Assembly (NCBI RefSeq): GCF_006717095.1
Contig: NZ_VFQE01000001.1
Location: 1,612,001-1,676,000 of the forward strand
Reading direction: 5' to 3'
Length of the DNA: 64,000 bases
Source: Blastococcus colisei
Lineage (GTDB): Bacteria > Actinomycetota > Actinomycetes > Mycobacteriales > Geodermatophilaceae
Part shown: one piece after another, positions 16,296 to 24,799 of the stretch
How the letters are laid out: every line of letters starts with the position of its first letter
How positions within the stretch are numbered: the stretch's first letter is position 1
Notes under the pieces: generated by a model
The model's input: only the letters and a program-made list of their open reading frames with translations
Databases searched by the model: none
Told to the model about the DNA's origin: nothing
Position numbers and translations under genes: made by a program

Positions 16296-18329
16296 ATGAG
16301 CGAGAGCGCCGGTCCCGTCGAGCTCGCACGGTCCGCAGCGGCCCGCGGCGGCTGGCAGGAGGCTTTCGACCTCCTCGCGGGTGCCGACGCCGACGGTCTG
16401 CTGGCACCCGGAGAGATGCCGATGCTCGCCGAGACCGCCTACGCGGCCGGCCAGCTCGACGTGACCATCGAGACGTGGGAACGGGTGCACGCCGGGTGCA
16501 TGCATGCCGGCGACCGGCTCGGGGCCGGGGGAGCAGCGGTGCGCGTCGCGCTGCACCTGCTCTTCGACACCGCCCTCATGGCACCCGTGCGCGGCTGGCT
16601 GGCCCGGGCGGAGCGGCTCCTCGGCGCCGGCGAGACCCCGGCGCACGCGTGGTTCGCCGTCGTCCGCGCCTACGAGCGGATCCTGGCCGGCGACCTCGCC
16701 GCCGCCCGCCCGTGGGCGGAAGCGGCCGTCGAAGTGGGGTCGACGTGCGACCCCGCCGCCGCGGCCATCGGACGGGTCGCCGAGGCCCGGCTGCTGATTC
16801 TCGACGGCGACGTCCGGACCGGTCTCGACCTGCTCGACCAGGCGGGCGTGGCGACCGTCTCCGGCGACCTCGACCCGCTCTCCACCGGGGTCGTCTTCTG
16901 CGAGCTGGTCTGCGCGCTGCAGGGGCTCGCCCAGTACGACGTCGCCGAGCAGTGGACCGAGGCGATGGAGCGTTGGTGCGAGACCAACGCGATCGGCAGC
17001 CTGCACGGGCGCTGCCGGGTGCACCGCGCCGAGATCCTCCGGCTGCGCGGCTCGTGCACCGAGGCGGAGAGCCAGGCACTGCTGGCGTGCGAGGAGCTGC
17101 GTCCCTATCTGCGCCGCGAGCTCGGGTGGCCGCTGACCGAGCTGGGGCGGATCCGCCTGCACAAGGGGGACGTCGCGGGGGCGGAGGATGCCGCGCTGGC
17201 CGCCCACCGCGCCGGATGGGACCCGCAGCCGGTGCTCGCACTGGTCCGGCTCGCGCAGGGGGATCCGGATACGGCGGCCGCCTCGGTGCGGGACGCGCTC
17301 GAGCGTCCGCTGGGCGTGCCGTCGAAGGAACGACCGCCGAATTCAGACCTGCAACGCGCCCCACTGCTCGCGGCCCAGGTCGAGATCGAGATCGCGGCCG
17401 GGCACCTCGCCCGAGCCCGATCGGCGGCGGACGAGCTGGTGCGCATCGCCGCCCGCTTCTCGACCACGGCGCTGGTCGCCACCGCCGCGCTCGCCCGTGG
17501 ACGGGTGCGGCTCGCCAACGGCGACCCGGCCGGCGCGGAGGAGTCCCTCGCCCAGGCGGTGCGGTTGTGGAACGAGGTGGGCGCCCCGTACGAGGCGGCG
17601 CGGTCCCGCATGGCCCTCGCCGACGCCCATGCCGCCTGCGGCAGCGCCCACCGGGCCGACCTGGAGCGCCGCGCGGCCGGCGAGATCCTCGACGGTCTCG
17701 CGGCCGGACCAGCGGCTCCGTCGTCCGCGGGCGAGGCGGCCGGGCCGCCGGTCGCCGGGATCTTCCGTCGCGAGGGCGACTACTGGACGGTCGTCTTCGC
17801 CGGCCGCACCGTCCGCGTGCGCGACCTCCAGGGCATGCGGTACCTCGCGCGACTGCTCGCCGAGCCGGGCCGGGAGCACCACGTGCTCGACCTCGTGGCC
17901 GCCGAGAGGGGTCGCGGGAGGTCCGCCGCCGGCGCGGACGACCTGCCCGGCTCGGGCCTCGGCGACGCCGGCGAGCTCCTCGACGCCCGCGCCAAGGAGG
18001 CCTACCGCCGGCGGCTCGCCGAGATCGACGAGGACATCGAGGAGGCGCGCACCACCGGGGACGACGAGCGGGCCGCGCGCGCGGACGCCGAACGCGACTT
18101 CCTCGTCCGAGAGCTCGCCCGCGCGTTCGGCATGGGAGGTCGGGCGCGACGGGCCGGGTCCGCGTCCGAACGCGCCCGCGCCGGCGTCACCCGCGCGCTC
18201 CGCCAGGCGATCGCCCGGATCGGCGCGCACCATCCGCAGCTCGGTGAGCATCTCGACCGAACCGTCCGCACCGGCACCTACTGCGCCTACCTTCCGGACC
18301 CACACGCACCGGCCGGTTGGACGTCCTGA
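16296..18329 (+). CDS. TPR-rich regulator-like protein without ATPase domain
   Basis: 677 residues. Residues 1-470 are Ala-rich helical repeats of TPR type (for example LLDQAGVATVSGDLDPLS, ARLLILDGDV, AEDAALAAHRAG). Residues about 490-560 carry FRREGDYWTVVFAGRTVRVR then DLQGMRYLARLLAEPGREHH, a segment normally found C-terminal in large AAA/LuxR or cyclase-linked regulators. The last 110 residues are a coiled coil (AYRRRLAEIDEDIEEARTTG) with a basic end. The STAND ATPase of full-length relatives is absent. An AGAGG site favours the ATG at 16296 over the earlier GTG. Confidence 0.7.
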   Translation: MSESAGPVELARSAAARGGWQEAFDLLAGADADGLLAPGEMPMLAETAYAAGQLDVTIETWERVHAGCMHAGDRLGAGGAAVRVALHLLFDTALMAPVRGWLARAERLLGAGETPAHAWFAVVRAYERILAGDLAAARPWAEAAVEVGSTCDPAAAAIGRVAEARLLILDGDVRTGLDLLDQAGVATVSGDLDPLSTGVVFCELVCALQGLAQYDVAEQWTEAMERWCETNAIGSLHGRCRVHRAEILRLRGSCTEAESQALLACEELRPYLRRELGWPLTELGRIRLHKGDVAGAEDAALAAHRAGWDPQPVLALVRLAQGDPDTAAASVRDALERPLGVPSKERPPNSDLQRAPLLAAQVEIEIAAGHLARARSAADELVRIAARFSTTALVATAALARGRVRLANGDPAGAEESLAQAVRLWNEVGAPYEAARSRMALADAHAACGSAHRADLERRAAGEILDGLAAGPAAPSSAGEAAGPPVAGIFRREGDYWTVVFAGRTVRVRDLQGMRYLARLLAEPGREHHVLDLVAAERGRGRSAAGADDLPGSGLGDAGELLDARAKEAYRRRLAEIDEDIEEARTTGDDERAARADAERDFLVRELARAFGMGGRARRAGSASERARAGVTRALRQAIARIGAHHPQLGEHLDRTVRTGTYCAYLPDPHAPAGWTS

Positions 18330-18380
18330 CGGCGCCGAAGCCGGTCCGCCCGGCTCCCACCGGCGGAGGAAGCCGGTCGG

Positions 18381-19736
18381 CTACTCGCAGCCGATCCCGT
18401 CGCCGTCGCGGTCGAGGTGGCCGCCGTAGCCGGGCTGTCCGGCCCGGATGGGCGCTGCACCGGCATTACGCGCAGCGGTGCAGTTCTCGTAGTAGGGCCC
18501 GGGTGCCGGAGCCGGAACAGGGGCCGGCGCAGGTGCCGGGGCCGGTGCAGGTGCCGGGGCCGGGGCGGGGACCGGTCGGGGGGCCGGCGCCGGAGCGGTC
18601 CGGGGGGCTGGAGCGGGCACGGGAGAGGGGGCGGGAGCCGGAGTTGGAGTCGACTGGACGCGCTCGGGGACGTTCGCGACCACGCCGCCGGGCAGCGGCT
18701 CGTCGGGGCACGTGCTGAGCACCGTGGCGATGGCGTTCTTCTCCGCCTGGGTCATCCAGAGCTGGTAGGTCACCTTGACCGCGACCTGCCGGGCCACGTA
18801 CGCGCATCGGTAGCTGTGGTTCGGGGGCAGCCAGGTCGCCGCGTCGCCGTCACCCTTCTGCATGTTGAGCGGGCCGTCGACGGCGAGGAGGTTGAGCGGG
18901 TCGTTCGCGAACGCCGTGCGCCGGCTCGTGGTGAGCGCCTGGGCGCCCTTCTGCCAGGCGTCGGAGAGTGCGACGACGTGGTCGATCTGGACGTCGTCAC
19001 TGGTGCCCTGACCACGCTGGAAGCCGATGGACCGGCCGGAGTACGGATCGGCCAGAGTGCCGGTCAGGACGACGCAATCGCGCGTCCCGGCCTTGAAGGT
19101 CTCGTTCGCCAGGTCGCGGGCCAGCATGTCGTTCCGGGTGTCGCAGCCGTTGCGGTCGACGTCGACCCAGCCGGAGCCGAAGTTGTCCCGGTCGTAGCCG
19201 GTGCGCGGCGCCCGGCCCTTGACCTCCACCGCGGCGAGCGCGGCCAGGGCGGTCGTGCGCTCGGCACCGTCCACCGCCACCTGGACGTCCTCGTCGCTCA
19301 GCAGACCAGTTGACGAGCCGGTCGGCACGGCCTGTTCGGCCGTCTCCGCCTCGGCGAGTGCGGCCTCGGCCTTCTCCGCTGCTTCCTCCGCCAGCTCCTC
19401 CTCGGACGGCCCCGCCGACGGCGTGCTCCGGCTCGCCTGGGCTTCTGACGCGGCCGACGTCTCGCGCGTGGGGGTGGACGTCGCGCCGCCCACCATCACG
19501 GCGACGAGACCCGCAGCCGCGACGACCCCGCCGATCCGTCGGCTGGAGATGAAGGCCCAGCGCGCCCGGCCCGCGATCGAGGCGCCGATGCCGAGGAACA
19601 CCGCCGCCAGTCCGGCCATGGCCAGCCCGCCGGAGACGCCGCCGGTGGCAAGACCGGCGACGACCAGCAGCAGGACCACGGCGCAGGCGGCGCCGAGCGC
19701 CACCTGTCGCGACGTCGGAGTGGAGCGATCGGCCAT
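18381..19736 (-). CDS. Membrane/secreted HNH nuclease-like protein with excalibur domain
   Basis: 451 residues. Two hydrophobic helices (20-45, 65-85), an acidic Ala/Glu coiled segment, then a GmrSD/DUF1524-type HNH domain: QIDHVVALSDAW near residue 250, FANDPLNLLAVDGPLNMQKG and WLPPNHSYRCAYVARQVAVK. A Pro-Ala repeat spacer leads to a C-terminal excalibur calcium-binding domain (YYENCTAARNAG … LDRDGDGIGCE). Domain order suggests a cell-surface nuclease. HNH residues look intact; DNA substrate and purpose (scavenging, competition) are inferred. Confidence 0.84.
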   Translation of the reverse strand: MADRSTPTSRQVALGAACAVVLLLVVAGLATGGVSGGLAMAGLAAVFLGIGASIAGRARWAFISSRRIGGVVAAAGLVAVMVGGATSTPTRETSAASEAQASRSTPSAGPSEEELAEEAAEKAEAALAEAETAEQAVPTGSSTGLLSDEDVQVAVDGAERTTALAALAAVEVKGRAPRTGYDRDNFGSGWVDVDRNGCDTRNDMLARDLANETFKAGTRDCVVLTGTLADPYSGRSIGFQRGQGTSDDVQIDHVVALSDAWQKGAQALTTSRRTAFANDPLNLLAVDGPLNMQKGDGDAATWLPPNHSYRCAYVARQVAVKVTYQLWMTQAEKNAIATVLSTCPDEPLPGGVVANVPERVQSTPTPAPAPSPVPAPAPRTAPAPAPRPVPAPAPAPAPAPAPAPAPVPAPAPGPYYENCTAARNAGAAPIRAGQPGYGGHLDRDGDGIGCE

Positions 19737-19921
19737 GTGGTTCCCCCCGGAAACGAGACGCCAAGAACCCGGAAGCTAGGCGCGGTCCGCGTGCCTGACC
19801 GGCTCCGACACGGGGGCGAGCCCCCTGCGTCCCATCCGGAGCAGCCGACCCTCCTGATCGCGAGTGCTGTGCCGGATCCCGCTGCCTCCGGATCGTGGTC
19901 GGGCGCCTAGATTCGGCGTCC

Positions 19922-20641
19922 GTGACCGACGAGCAGGTGCCCATGGCCGCGACCCCGACCCCCGACACGGAGAGGCGCTGGTGGGCCGACGGCGAGCTGG
20001 CCGTCGCCGGGATCGTCGACCGGATGACCGACGAGGAGCTGGCGGGGGACTCGGCGCTGCCCGGCTGGTCCCGCGCGCACGTCGTCGCGCACCTGGCCCG
20101 CAACGCCGACGCGCTGGGCAACCTGCTGGCCTGGGCCCGCACCGGCGTCGAGACGCCGATGTACCCCTCGCGCGCGGTCCGCGACGCCGACATCGAGACG
20201 ACCGCCGCCCGGCCGGCGGCGGAGCTGCGTGCGGACTACGTCGCCGCCTGCGGCCGGCTCGCCCAGGCGATCGAGACCATGCCCGTCGAGGCCTGGACGG
20301 CGGAGGTGCGCAACGGCCAGGGGGCGACCGTGCCGGCGTCCGCCGTGCCGTGGATGCGGGCCAAGGAGATGTGGGTGCACGGCACCGACCTCCGCGCCGG
20401 ACTCTCCTTCGCCGACCTCGATGCCGGCTTCTGCGCCGCGCTCGTCGACGAGGTGCTGAGCTTGTTCGCCGCCCGCGACCAGGCACCCGACGTCACCGTC
20501 GTCGCCACCGACGTCGACCGGACGTGGGGGAGCGGCGGCACGCGGGTCGACGGACCGGTGACGGCGGTCGCCGCCTGGCTGACCCGCTCCGACGCCTCGG
20601 GCCTCGCCGGCGACGTCCCGCCGCCGCCGGCCTGGCTGTAG
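19922..20641 (+). CDS. Maleylpyruvate isomerase-family, mycothiol-dependent enzyme
   Basis: 239-residue DinB/MDMPI-fold protein. The N-terminal domain has GWSRAHVVAHLARNADAL with the metal-binding His residues, and WMRAKEMWVHGTDLRAGLSF supplies the third His. Family members use mycothiol as cofactor for isomerisation or detoxification; some are true maleylpyruvate isomerases, but no gentisate-pathway neighbours are present. GTG at 19922 lies eight bases after a TAGATT box, so the mRNA may be leaderless; an internal ATG at 19943 is the alternative. Confidence 0.78.
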   Translation: MTDEQVPMAATPTPDTERRWWADGELAVAGIVDRMTDEELAGDSALPGWSRAHVVAHLARNADALGNLLAWARTGVETPMYPSRAVRDADIETTAARPAAELRADYVAACGRLAQAIETMPVEAWTAEVRNGQGATVPASAVPWMRAKEMWVHGTDLRAGLSFADLDAGFCAALVDEVLSLFAARDQAPDVTVVATDVDRTWGSGGTRVDGPVTAVAAWLTRSDASGLAGDVPPPPAWL

Positions 20642-20708
20642 AACCCACGGTCGACGAACTCAGACGCCCCGTTCACGTCGGCGGTCTTGCCCGGCACCAA
20701 CCTTGCCG

Positions 20709-20725
20709 ATGTACATTGTGTACAT
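20709..20725. promoter_or_regulatory. Antitoxin operator and leaderless promoter
   Basis: Perfect 7-3-7 palindrome ATGTACA ttg TGTACAT overlapping the antitoxin start codon. A -10-like TACATT (20712-20717) sits inside it, six bases before the ATG. Confidence 0.62.
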
Positions 20726-20999
20726 GTCCACGCCGGTCGACCGGAGCGTTTCCGAAGCTCGTCGCGATCTGGCCGCCGTCATCGATACGGCACGTTCGTC
20801 GCATGAGCCGGTGTACCTGAGCCGCCGTGGCCGGCGTGTCGCCGCGGTCATCTCGGCAGGCGAACTGGAGCGTCTGCAGGGTCTGGCCGAAGACATGATG
20901 GACATTCTCGATGCCGAGGCCGCCAGGCAAGAGATCCGGGAGACCGGGAACGAGCCGATCCCGTGGGAGCAGGCGAAGGCCGACCTGGGCCTGGCGTGA
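20724..20999 (+). CDS. Phd/YefM-type antitoxin
   Basis: 91-residue antitoxin. The first 55 residues have the Phd/YefM fold (RSVSEARRDLAAVIDTARSS, EPVYLSRRGRRVAAVISAGE), and the acidic tail (GNEPIPWEQAKADLGLA) should bind the toxin. The toxin gene starts inside its stop codon. ATG at 20724 was chosen over one seven codons earlier because the promoter-operator overlaps it. Confidence 0.85.
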   Translation: MSTPVDRSVSEARRDLAAVIDTARSSHEPVYLSRRGRRVAAVISAGELERLQGLAEDMMDILDAEAARQEIRETGNEPIPWEQAKADLGLA

Positions 21000-21262
21000 C
21001 ACCCTTCGAGGTCCGCCTGGCGCCCGCCGCGATGCGTCAGCTGCGGAAGCTCGATCCAGCCGGCCGGCGTCGCGTGCAGGCGGTCATCGATCTGCTCGCG
21101 GACGATCCCCGCCCTCCTGCTGCGCGCCAGCTGGTCGGCGGTGCCGGGGAATGGCGCGTCCGCACCGGGGATTTCCGGATCATCTACGAGATCCACGACG
21201 GGCAGTTGCTGATCCTGGTCATCAAGGTCGGTCACCGCCGGGATGTCTACGAGCGAGGCTGA
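20996..21262 (+). CDS. RelE/ParE-family toxin
   Basis: 88-residue toxin: FEVRLAPAAMRQLRKLDPAG, GAGEWRVRTGDFRIIYEIHD and VIKVGHRRDVYERG are the classic RelE strands, with Arg and Tyr positions typical of ribosome-dependent mRNA interferases. GTG start overlaps the antitoxin stop (GTGA). RelE-like mRNA cleavage is inferred from family. Confidence 0.87.
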   Translation: MTPFEVRLAPAAMRQLRKLDPAGRRRVQAVIDLLADDPRPPAARQLVGGAGEWRVRTGDFRIIYEIHDGQLLILVIKVGHRRDVYERG

Positions 21263-21289
21263 CCCGCAGTTCCTCGGGCAGTGGGCGGG

Positions 21290-22552
21290 TCAGACCAGGA
21301 AGCGGTAGGCCGTCGTCCCCGGGGCGACGTGCTGGATCCGCAGCGGGCTCGCCTCGATCCGCTCCAGCAGGCCGGGCAACCCGTCGGCGCTGCCCAGCTC
21401 GATGCCGGTGAGCGCGGCGCCGGTCTCGCGGTTGTCCCGCTTCATGTACTCGAACAGCACGATGTCGTCGTCCGGGCCGAGCACCTCGTCGAGGAAGCGG
21501 CGCAGCGCGCCCGGCTCCTGCGGGAACTCGACGAGGAAGTAGTGCTTGAGCCCGCGGTGCACCAGCGACCGCTCGACCACCTCGGCGTACCGGCTGACGT
21601 CGTTGTTGCCGCCCGACAGCAGGCAGACGACGGTCTGCCCGGGCTCCACGGTGACCACGCCGCCGCTCAGCGCCGCCGGCGACAGCGCCCCCGCCGGCTC
21701 GGCGATGATCCCGTCGGCCTGGTAGAGGTCGAGCATCTCGGTGCAGATGTGGCCCTCCGGCACGGCGAGCAACTCGGCGCCGCAGTCGCGGACCAGCGGA
21801 TACGTCACCGCCCCGGCCCGGCGGACGGCGGCACCGTCGACGAACGTGTCGATCTCCTGCAGCTCGACCGGCGCTCCTGCGGCCAGGGCGGCGGCCATGT
21901 TCGCCGCGCCGGCCGGCTCCACGCCGACCAGGCGGGTGCCGGGGGAGGAGGCGCGCAGCCAGGTCCCGCAGCCGGCGAGCAGCCCACCGCCACCGACCGG
22001 GAGGACGACGACGTCCGGCGCCGAGCCCAGCTGCTCGAGGATCTCCACGGCCACCGTCGCCTGGCCGGTGACGGTGGACAGCGCGTCGAACGCCGGCACC
22101 AGCGTCGCCCCCGTCATGCGCGCCGACGCGTCCGCCGCGGCCGACGCCTCGTCGTAGGAGTCGCCGGTGACGACCAGCTCCACCATGTCGCCGCCCAGCG
22201 AGGCGATGCGCTCGCGCTTCTGCCGCGGCGTCGTCCCCGGCACGAACACCCGCCCGCGCACCTGCAGGGCCCGGCAGGCGTAGGCGACGCCCTGCCCGTG
22301 GTTGCCGGCGCTGGCGCAGACGACGCCCGCGGACCGGGCCTCGGCCGACAGCCGGCTGATCGTGTTGTAGGCGCCGCGGATCTTGTAGGAGCGCCCGACC
22401 TGCAGGTCCTCGCGCTTGAGCCAGACGTCGGCGCCGGTGAGGCCCGACAGGCGGGCGTTGCGCTGCAGCGGGGTCCGCTCGGCCACCCCCGCCAGCCGTC
22501 GCCCGGCCTCTCGGACGGCGGCGGGAAAGGAATCGTCGAGGCAGGCGCTCAC
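21290..22552 (-). CDS. ilvA: Threonine ammonia-lyase (biosynthetic, short form)
   Basis: 420-residue PLP enzyme converting threonine to 2-oxobutanoate, first step to isoleucine. PLP Lys in SYKIRGAYN (near residue 56), SAGNHGQGVAYACR, the phosphate loop LPVGGGGLLAGCG, and the C-terminal ACT-like regulatory part HYFLVEFPQEPGALRRFLDE, shorter than in E. coli IlvA. The GTG at 22552 is the likely start; the ATG eight bases upstream hits a stop at once. Monocistronic and convergent with the RelE toxin gene. Confidence 0.92.
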   Translation of the reverse strand: MSACLDDSFPAAVREAGRRLAGVAERTPLQRNARLSGLTGADVWLKREDLQVGRSYKIRGAYNTISRLSAEARSAGVVCASAGNHGQGVAYACRALQVRGRVFVPGTTPRQKRERIASLGGDMVELVVTGDSYDEASAAADASARMTGATLVPAFDALSTVTGQATVAVEILEQLGSAPDVVVLPVGGGGLLAGCGTWLRASSPGTRLVGVEPAGAANMAAALAAGAPVELQEIDTFVDGAAVRRAGAVTYPLVRDCGAELLAVPEGHICTEMLDLYQADGIIAEPAGALSPAALSGGVVTVEPGQTVVCLLSGGNNDVSRYAEVVERSLVHRGLKHYFLVEFPQEPGALRRFLDEVLGPDDDIVLFEYMKRDNRETGAALTGIELGSADGLPGLLERIEASPLRIQHVAPGTTAYRFLV

Positions 22553-22628
22553 ACCGCCATCTTCGACGACAGGCGCCGGGAGCCTTCGTACCGCTCCACG
22601 ATCCGGCACCTCCGGACGTGCGGCGGGC

Positions 22629-23231
22629 CTAGAAGCCGTGCAGGCCCGGGCGGCCCCAGGCAGCGCCGCGTGCGGCCAGTCCGGCGAAGGCGACGACCAG
22701 GAGTTCCTCGGTCAGCGCTCGACCGACGTGCTCCAGGTCCATGTACCGCAGTTCCCTGCCCCAGACCTGGAGGTACGGGCCGTTGCTCGGCGCGCGGCGG
22801 AACCTGCCCTGCGTGGGGGCGCCTCCGACGGCCACGGTGCCGGACACCACCTGGCCTGCCGTGGTCGCGATCAGCCCGTTCGTCCACGTGCTCCCGGAGT
22901 CCGAGTCGGAGTCGTAGCTCCCTCGCGGCTCGCAGAGGAGCCAGCCGCGGACGCCCGATCGCCGGTAGTAGGTCCGCACCGGAGCACCGGTGAACTGCTG
23001 GTGCTTCTGCGTCACGGTGATGATCTCCGTGGGCGCGATGCCTCGTTCTCGGACGCCGTCCACCATGAGGTCGACCAGCCTGCGGGCTTCGGCCACGGAA
23101 CGAGCGGCCTCCGCGCGTGCCTCGAGGTGACGCTGCTGGACGGCGTCAGCTGCGCGCGCCGTCGCGAACTCCTGATCGCGCCTCAACTGGTCGGCCCGCT
23201 GCCACAGCTCTTCCGGTCCACCCGCCGACAT
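22629..23231 (-). CDS. Hypothetical coiled-coil protein
   Basis: 200 residues, no recognised family. The first 75 form a charged helix (EELWQRADQLRRDQEFATAR … AARSVAEARRLVDLMVDGV), likely a coiled coil. The rest looks beta-rich, with an Asp/Ser run (SYDSDSDSGSTW) and PVRTYYRRSGVRGWLLCEPR. Divergent from the flavodoxin gene. Soluble, no signal peptide. Confidence 0.62.
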   Translation of the reverse strand: MSAGGPEELWQRADQLRRDQEFATARAADAVQQRHLEARAEAARSVAEARRLVDLMVDGVRERGIAPTEIITVTQKHQQFTGAPVRTYYRRSGVRGWLLCEPRGSYDSDSDSGSTWTNGLIATTAGQVVSGTVAVGGAPTQGRFRRAPSNGPYLQVWGRELRYMDLEHVGRALTEELLVVAFAGLAARGAAWGRPGLHGF

Positions 23232-23384
23232 GCCGGGAGCGTAGCCGGGACCGGCGGTCGGCCCGGGCGCCCCGCAGCTCGGAGGAGACATCGTCGACGA
23301 CGGGTCCGGTCGCGACGCGAGAGGCCCCACGACGGCGCCTCCGGCTCTACCGTCGGCAGCCCAGTTCGCGGAGGGGAGCGATCC

Positions 23385-23924
23385 ATGGCCCGAGCCCTGG
23401 TCGTCTACGAGTCGGTGTTCGGCGACGCGAAGCAGATCGCGCTGGCGATCGCCGAAGGCCTGGCCACGCGCCTGCCGGTCGACGTCGTCTCGGCGCGGGA
23501 CGCGCCCGCTCAAGTCTCGGCCGAGGTGCGGATGCTGGTCGTCGGCGGCCCGACCCATGCCTTCGGCATGCCGCGGGAGTCCACGCGCGAGGGCGCGATC
23601 GAGCAGTACGGCGCGCAGATCCCCGACACCAGCTTCGGTCTGCACGAGTGGCTCGACACGGTGCGGCTGCCGCAGCACACCAACGCGGCCGCGTTCGACA
23701 CCCGCATGGATCACCCGAAGCTGATCACCAAGCTGGACCACGCGGCGAGGACCGAGGAGAAGCTGCTTCGAGGGCTGGGCGCGACGCTCGCCGCGCCGGC
23801 CGAGCACTTCGTCGTGACCGGCGCCGAGGGACCGCTCGCCGACGGTGAGGAGGACCGCGCCCGCCAGTGGGGCAAGGCACTCGGCGAGCTGGTCGCCGGC
23901 CGGCGCGCGAACGCCAGCAGCTGA
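23385..23924 (+). CDS. Flavodoxin family protein
   Basis: 179-residue FMN-binding electron-transfer fold. The phosphate loop region ALVVYESVFGDAKQIALAIA replaces the usual T-x-T/S-G-N-T by S-V-F-G-D; MLVVGGPTHAFGMPRESTRE matches the second FMN loop. GGAGGGGAG precedes the ATG. Redox partner unknown. Its stop is two bases from that of the convergent HATPase gene. Confidence 0.82.
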   Translation: MARALVVYESVFGDAKQIALAIAEGLATRLPVDVVSARDAPAQVSAEVRMLVVGGPTHAFGMPRESTREGAIEQYGAQIPDTSFGLHEWLDTVRLPQHTNAAAFDTRMDHPKLITKLDHAARTEEKLLRGLGATLAAPAEHFVVTGAEGPLADGEEDRARQWGKALGELVAGRRANASS

Positions 23925-23926
23925 CG

Positions 23927-24355
23927 TCAGGTCGGCAGCAGCCGCATGCGCGGTGAGGTGACCAGCCGCTTCTCCAGGAGTACCCCGTGCCGGCCGTCCG
24001 CGGTCTCCCGGAAGTCCAGCCGGTCGACCAGCGCCGTCATGAGGACCAGCCCGCGGCCGCCGTCCAGTGGTGACCCCGGGCGAGCCGCGTCGGCCGCCGC
24101 GACGTCGAAACCGTCGCCGTCGTCGAGCACGGAGATCCGGCAGACGTGGTCGTCGATCGTGACGTCGACCTGGTACTCCTCGTGCTCGCCCGCGTGCTGG
24201 ACGACGTTCGCGCACGCCTCGGACAGCGCGAGCAGGATCTCCTCGATCCCGGAGGCCACCACCCCGAGGTACTGCAGCGCCTGCCGGACGAGCCCCCGCA
24301 CCAGCGGAACGCTGTGCGCGTCCACCGGCAGGCGGACGCTGAAAGCGACGTTCAC
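23927..24355 (-). CDS. RsbW-like ATP-binding kinase (HATPase_c_2)
   Basis: 142-residue GHKL ATPase of the anti-sigma factor/serine kinase type: EILLALSEACANVVQHAGEH (N-box), VLDDGDGFDV (G1) and GGRGLVLMTALVDRLDF (G2). Such proteins phosphorylate STAS antagonists and may hold a sigma factor. It is divergent from a STAS gene and a phytochrome-SpoIIE phosphatase, the other two parts of a partner-switching circuit. GAGGAGG precedes the ATG. Confidence 0.87.
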   Translation of the reverse strand: MNVAFSVRLPVDAHSVPLVRGLVRQALQYLGVVASGIEEILLALSEACANVVQHAGEHEEYQVDVTIDDHVCRISVLDDGDGFDVAAADAARPGSPLDGGRGLVLMTALVDRLDFRETADGRHGVLLEKRLVTSPRMRLLPT

Positions 24356-24429
24356 CGGCAGCTCACCTCCTCGAGATCGTTGCCATTACCCTCGCGGGAG
24401 CAGGATGCCGCCGACGAGGGAGTCGTTTC

Positions 24430-24789
24430 GTGCTGTTCGACGTGGAGCGGACGACCGTCGCCGGGCGTCCGGCCCTCACGGTACGGGGAGAGCTCGACCT
24501 GGCGACGGCCCCGCAGCTGGCCGACGCCGTCGACGCCCAGCTCGCCGCCGCACCACGCGGATTCGTCGTCGACCTGACGCAGACGGCGTTCATGGATTCC
24601 TCCGGCGCCCGTGAGCTCGCCCGCGCCGCGCGCAAGGCCTCGGCCGCGGGGGTGGAGCTGCACGTGCTGGCCCCGCAGCGCAACGGGGCCGTGCGGCTGA
24701 CCATCGACCTGCTGGAGCTCGGTTCGGTGATGCCGATCGTCGACTCCGTGGCGGCGATCGGTGTCGCCGTGCCCGACGTCCGTCCGTGA
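24430..24789 (+). CDS. STAS anti-sigma factor antagonist
   Basis: 119-residue STAS protein (SpoIIAA/RsbV type). TVRGELDLATAPQLADAVDA and VVDLTQTAFMDSSGARELAR include the DSSG motif whose Ser is the usual phosphorylation site. GTG start after GAGGGAG. It precedes the phytochrome-phosphatase gene by 10 bases, almost certainly in one operon; the phosphatase should dephosphorylate this protein so that it binds the HATPase kinase. Confidence 0.88.
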   Translation: MLFDVERTTVAGRPALTVRGELDLATAPQLADAVDAQLAAAPRGFVVDLTQTAFMDSSGARELARAARKASAAGVELHVLAPQRNGAVRLTIDLLELGSVMPIVDSVAAIGVAVPDVRP

Positions 24790-24799
24790 CGCCCCGGCG

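Noticed and set aside
14261-18247. Open frame of about 1328 codons crossing kinase, regulator, hydrolase and TPR genes
   Set aside because: It spans genes on both strands and is almost pure Arg/Ala/Pro; typical high-GC shadow.
18515-18620. Short tandem repeats that could suggest a CRISPR or satellite
   Set aside because: They encode the Pro-Ala stalk of the HNH protein; no spacers of even length.
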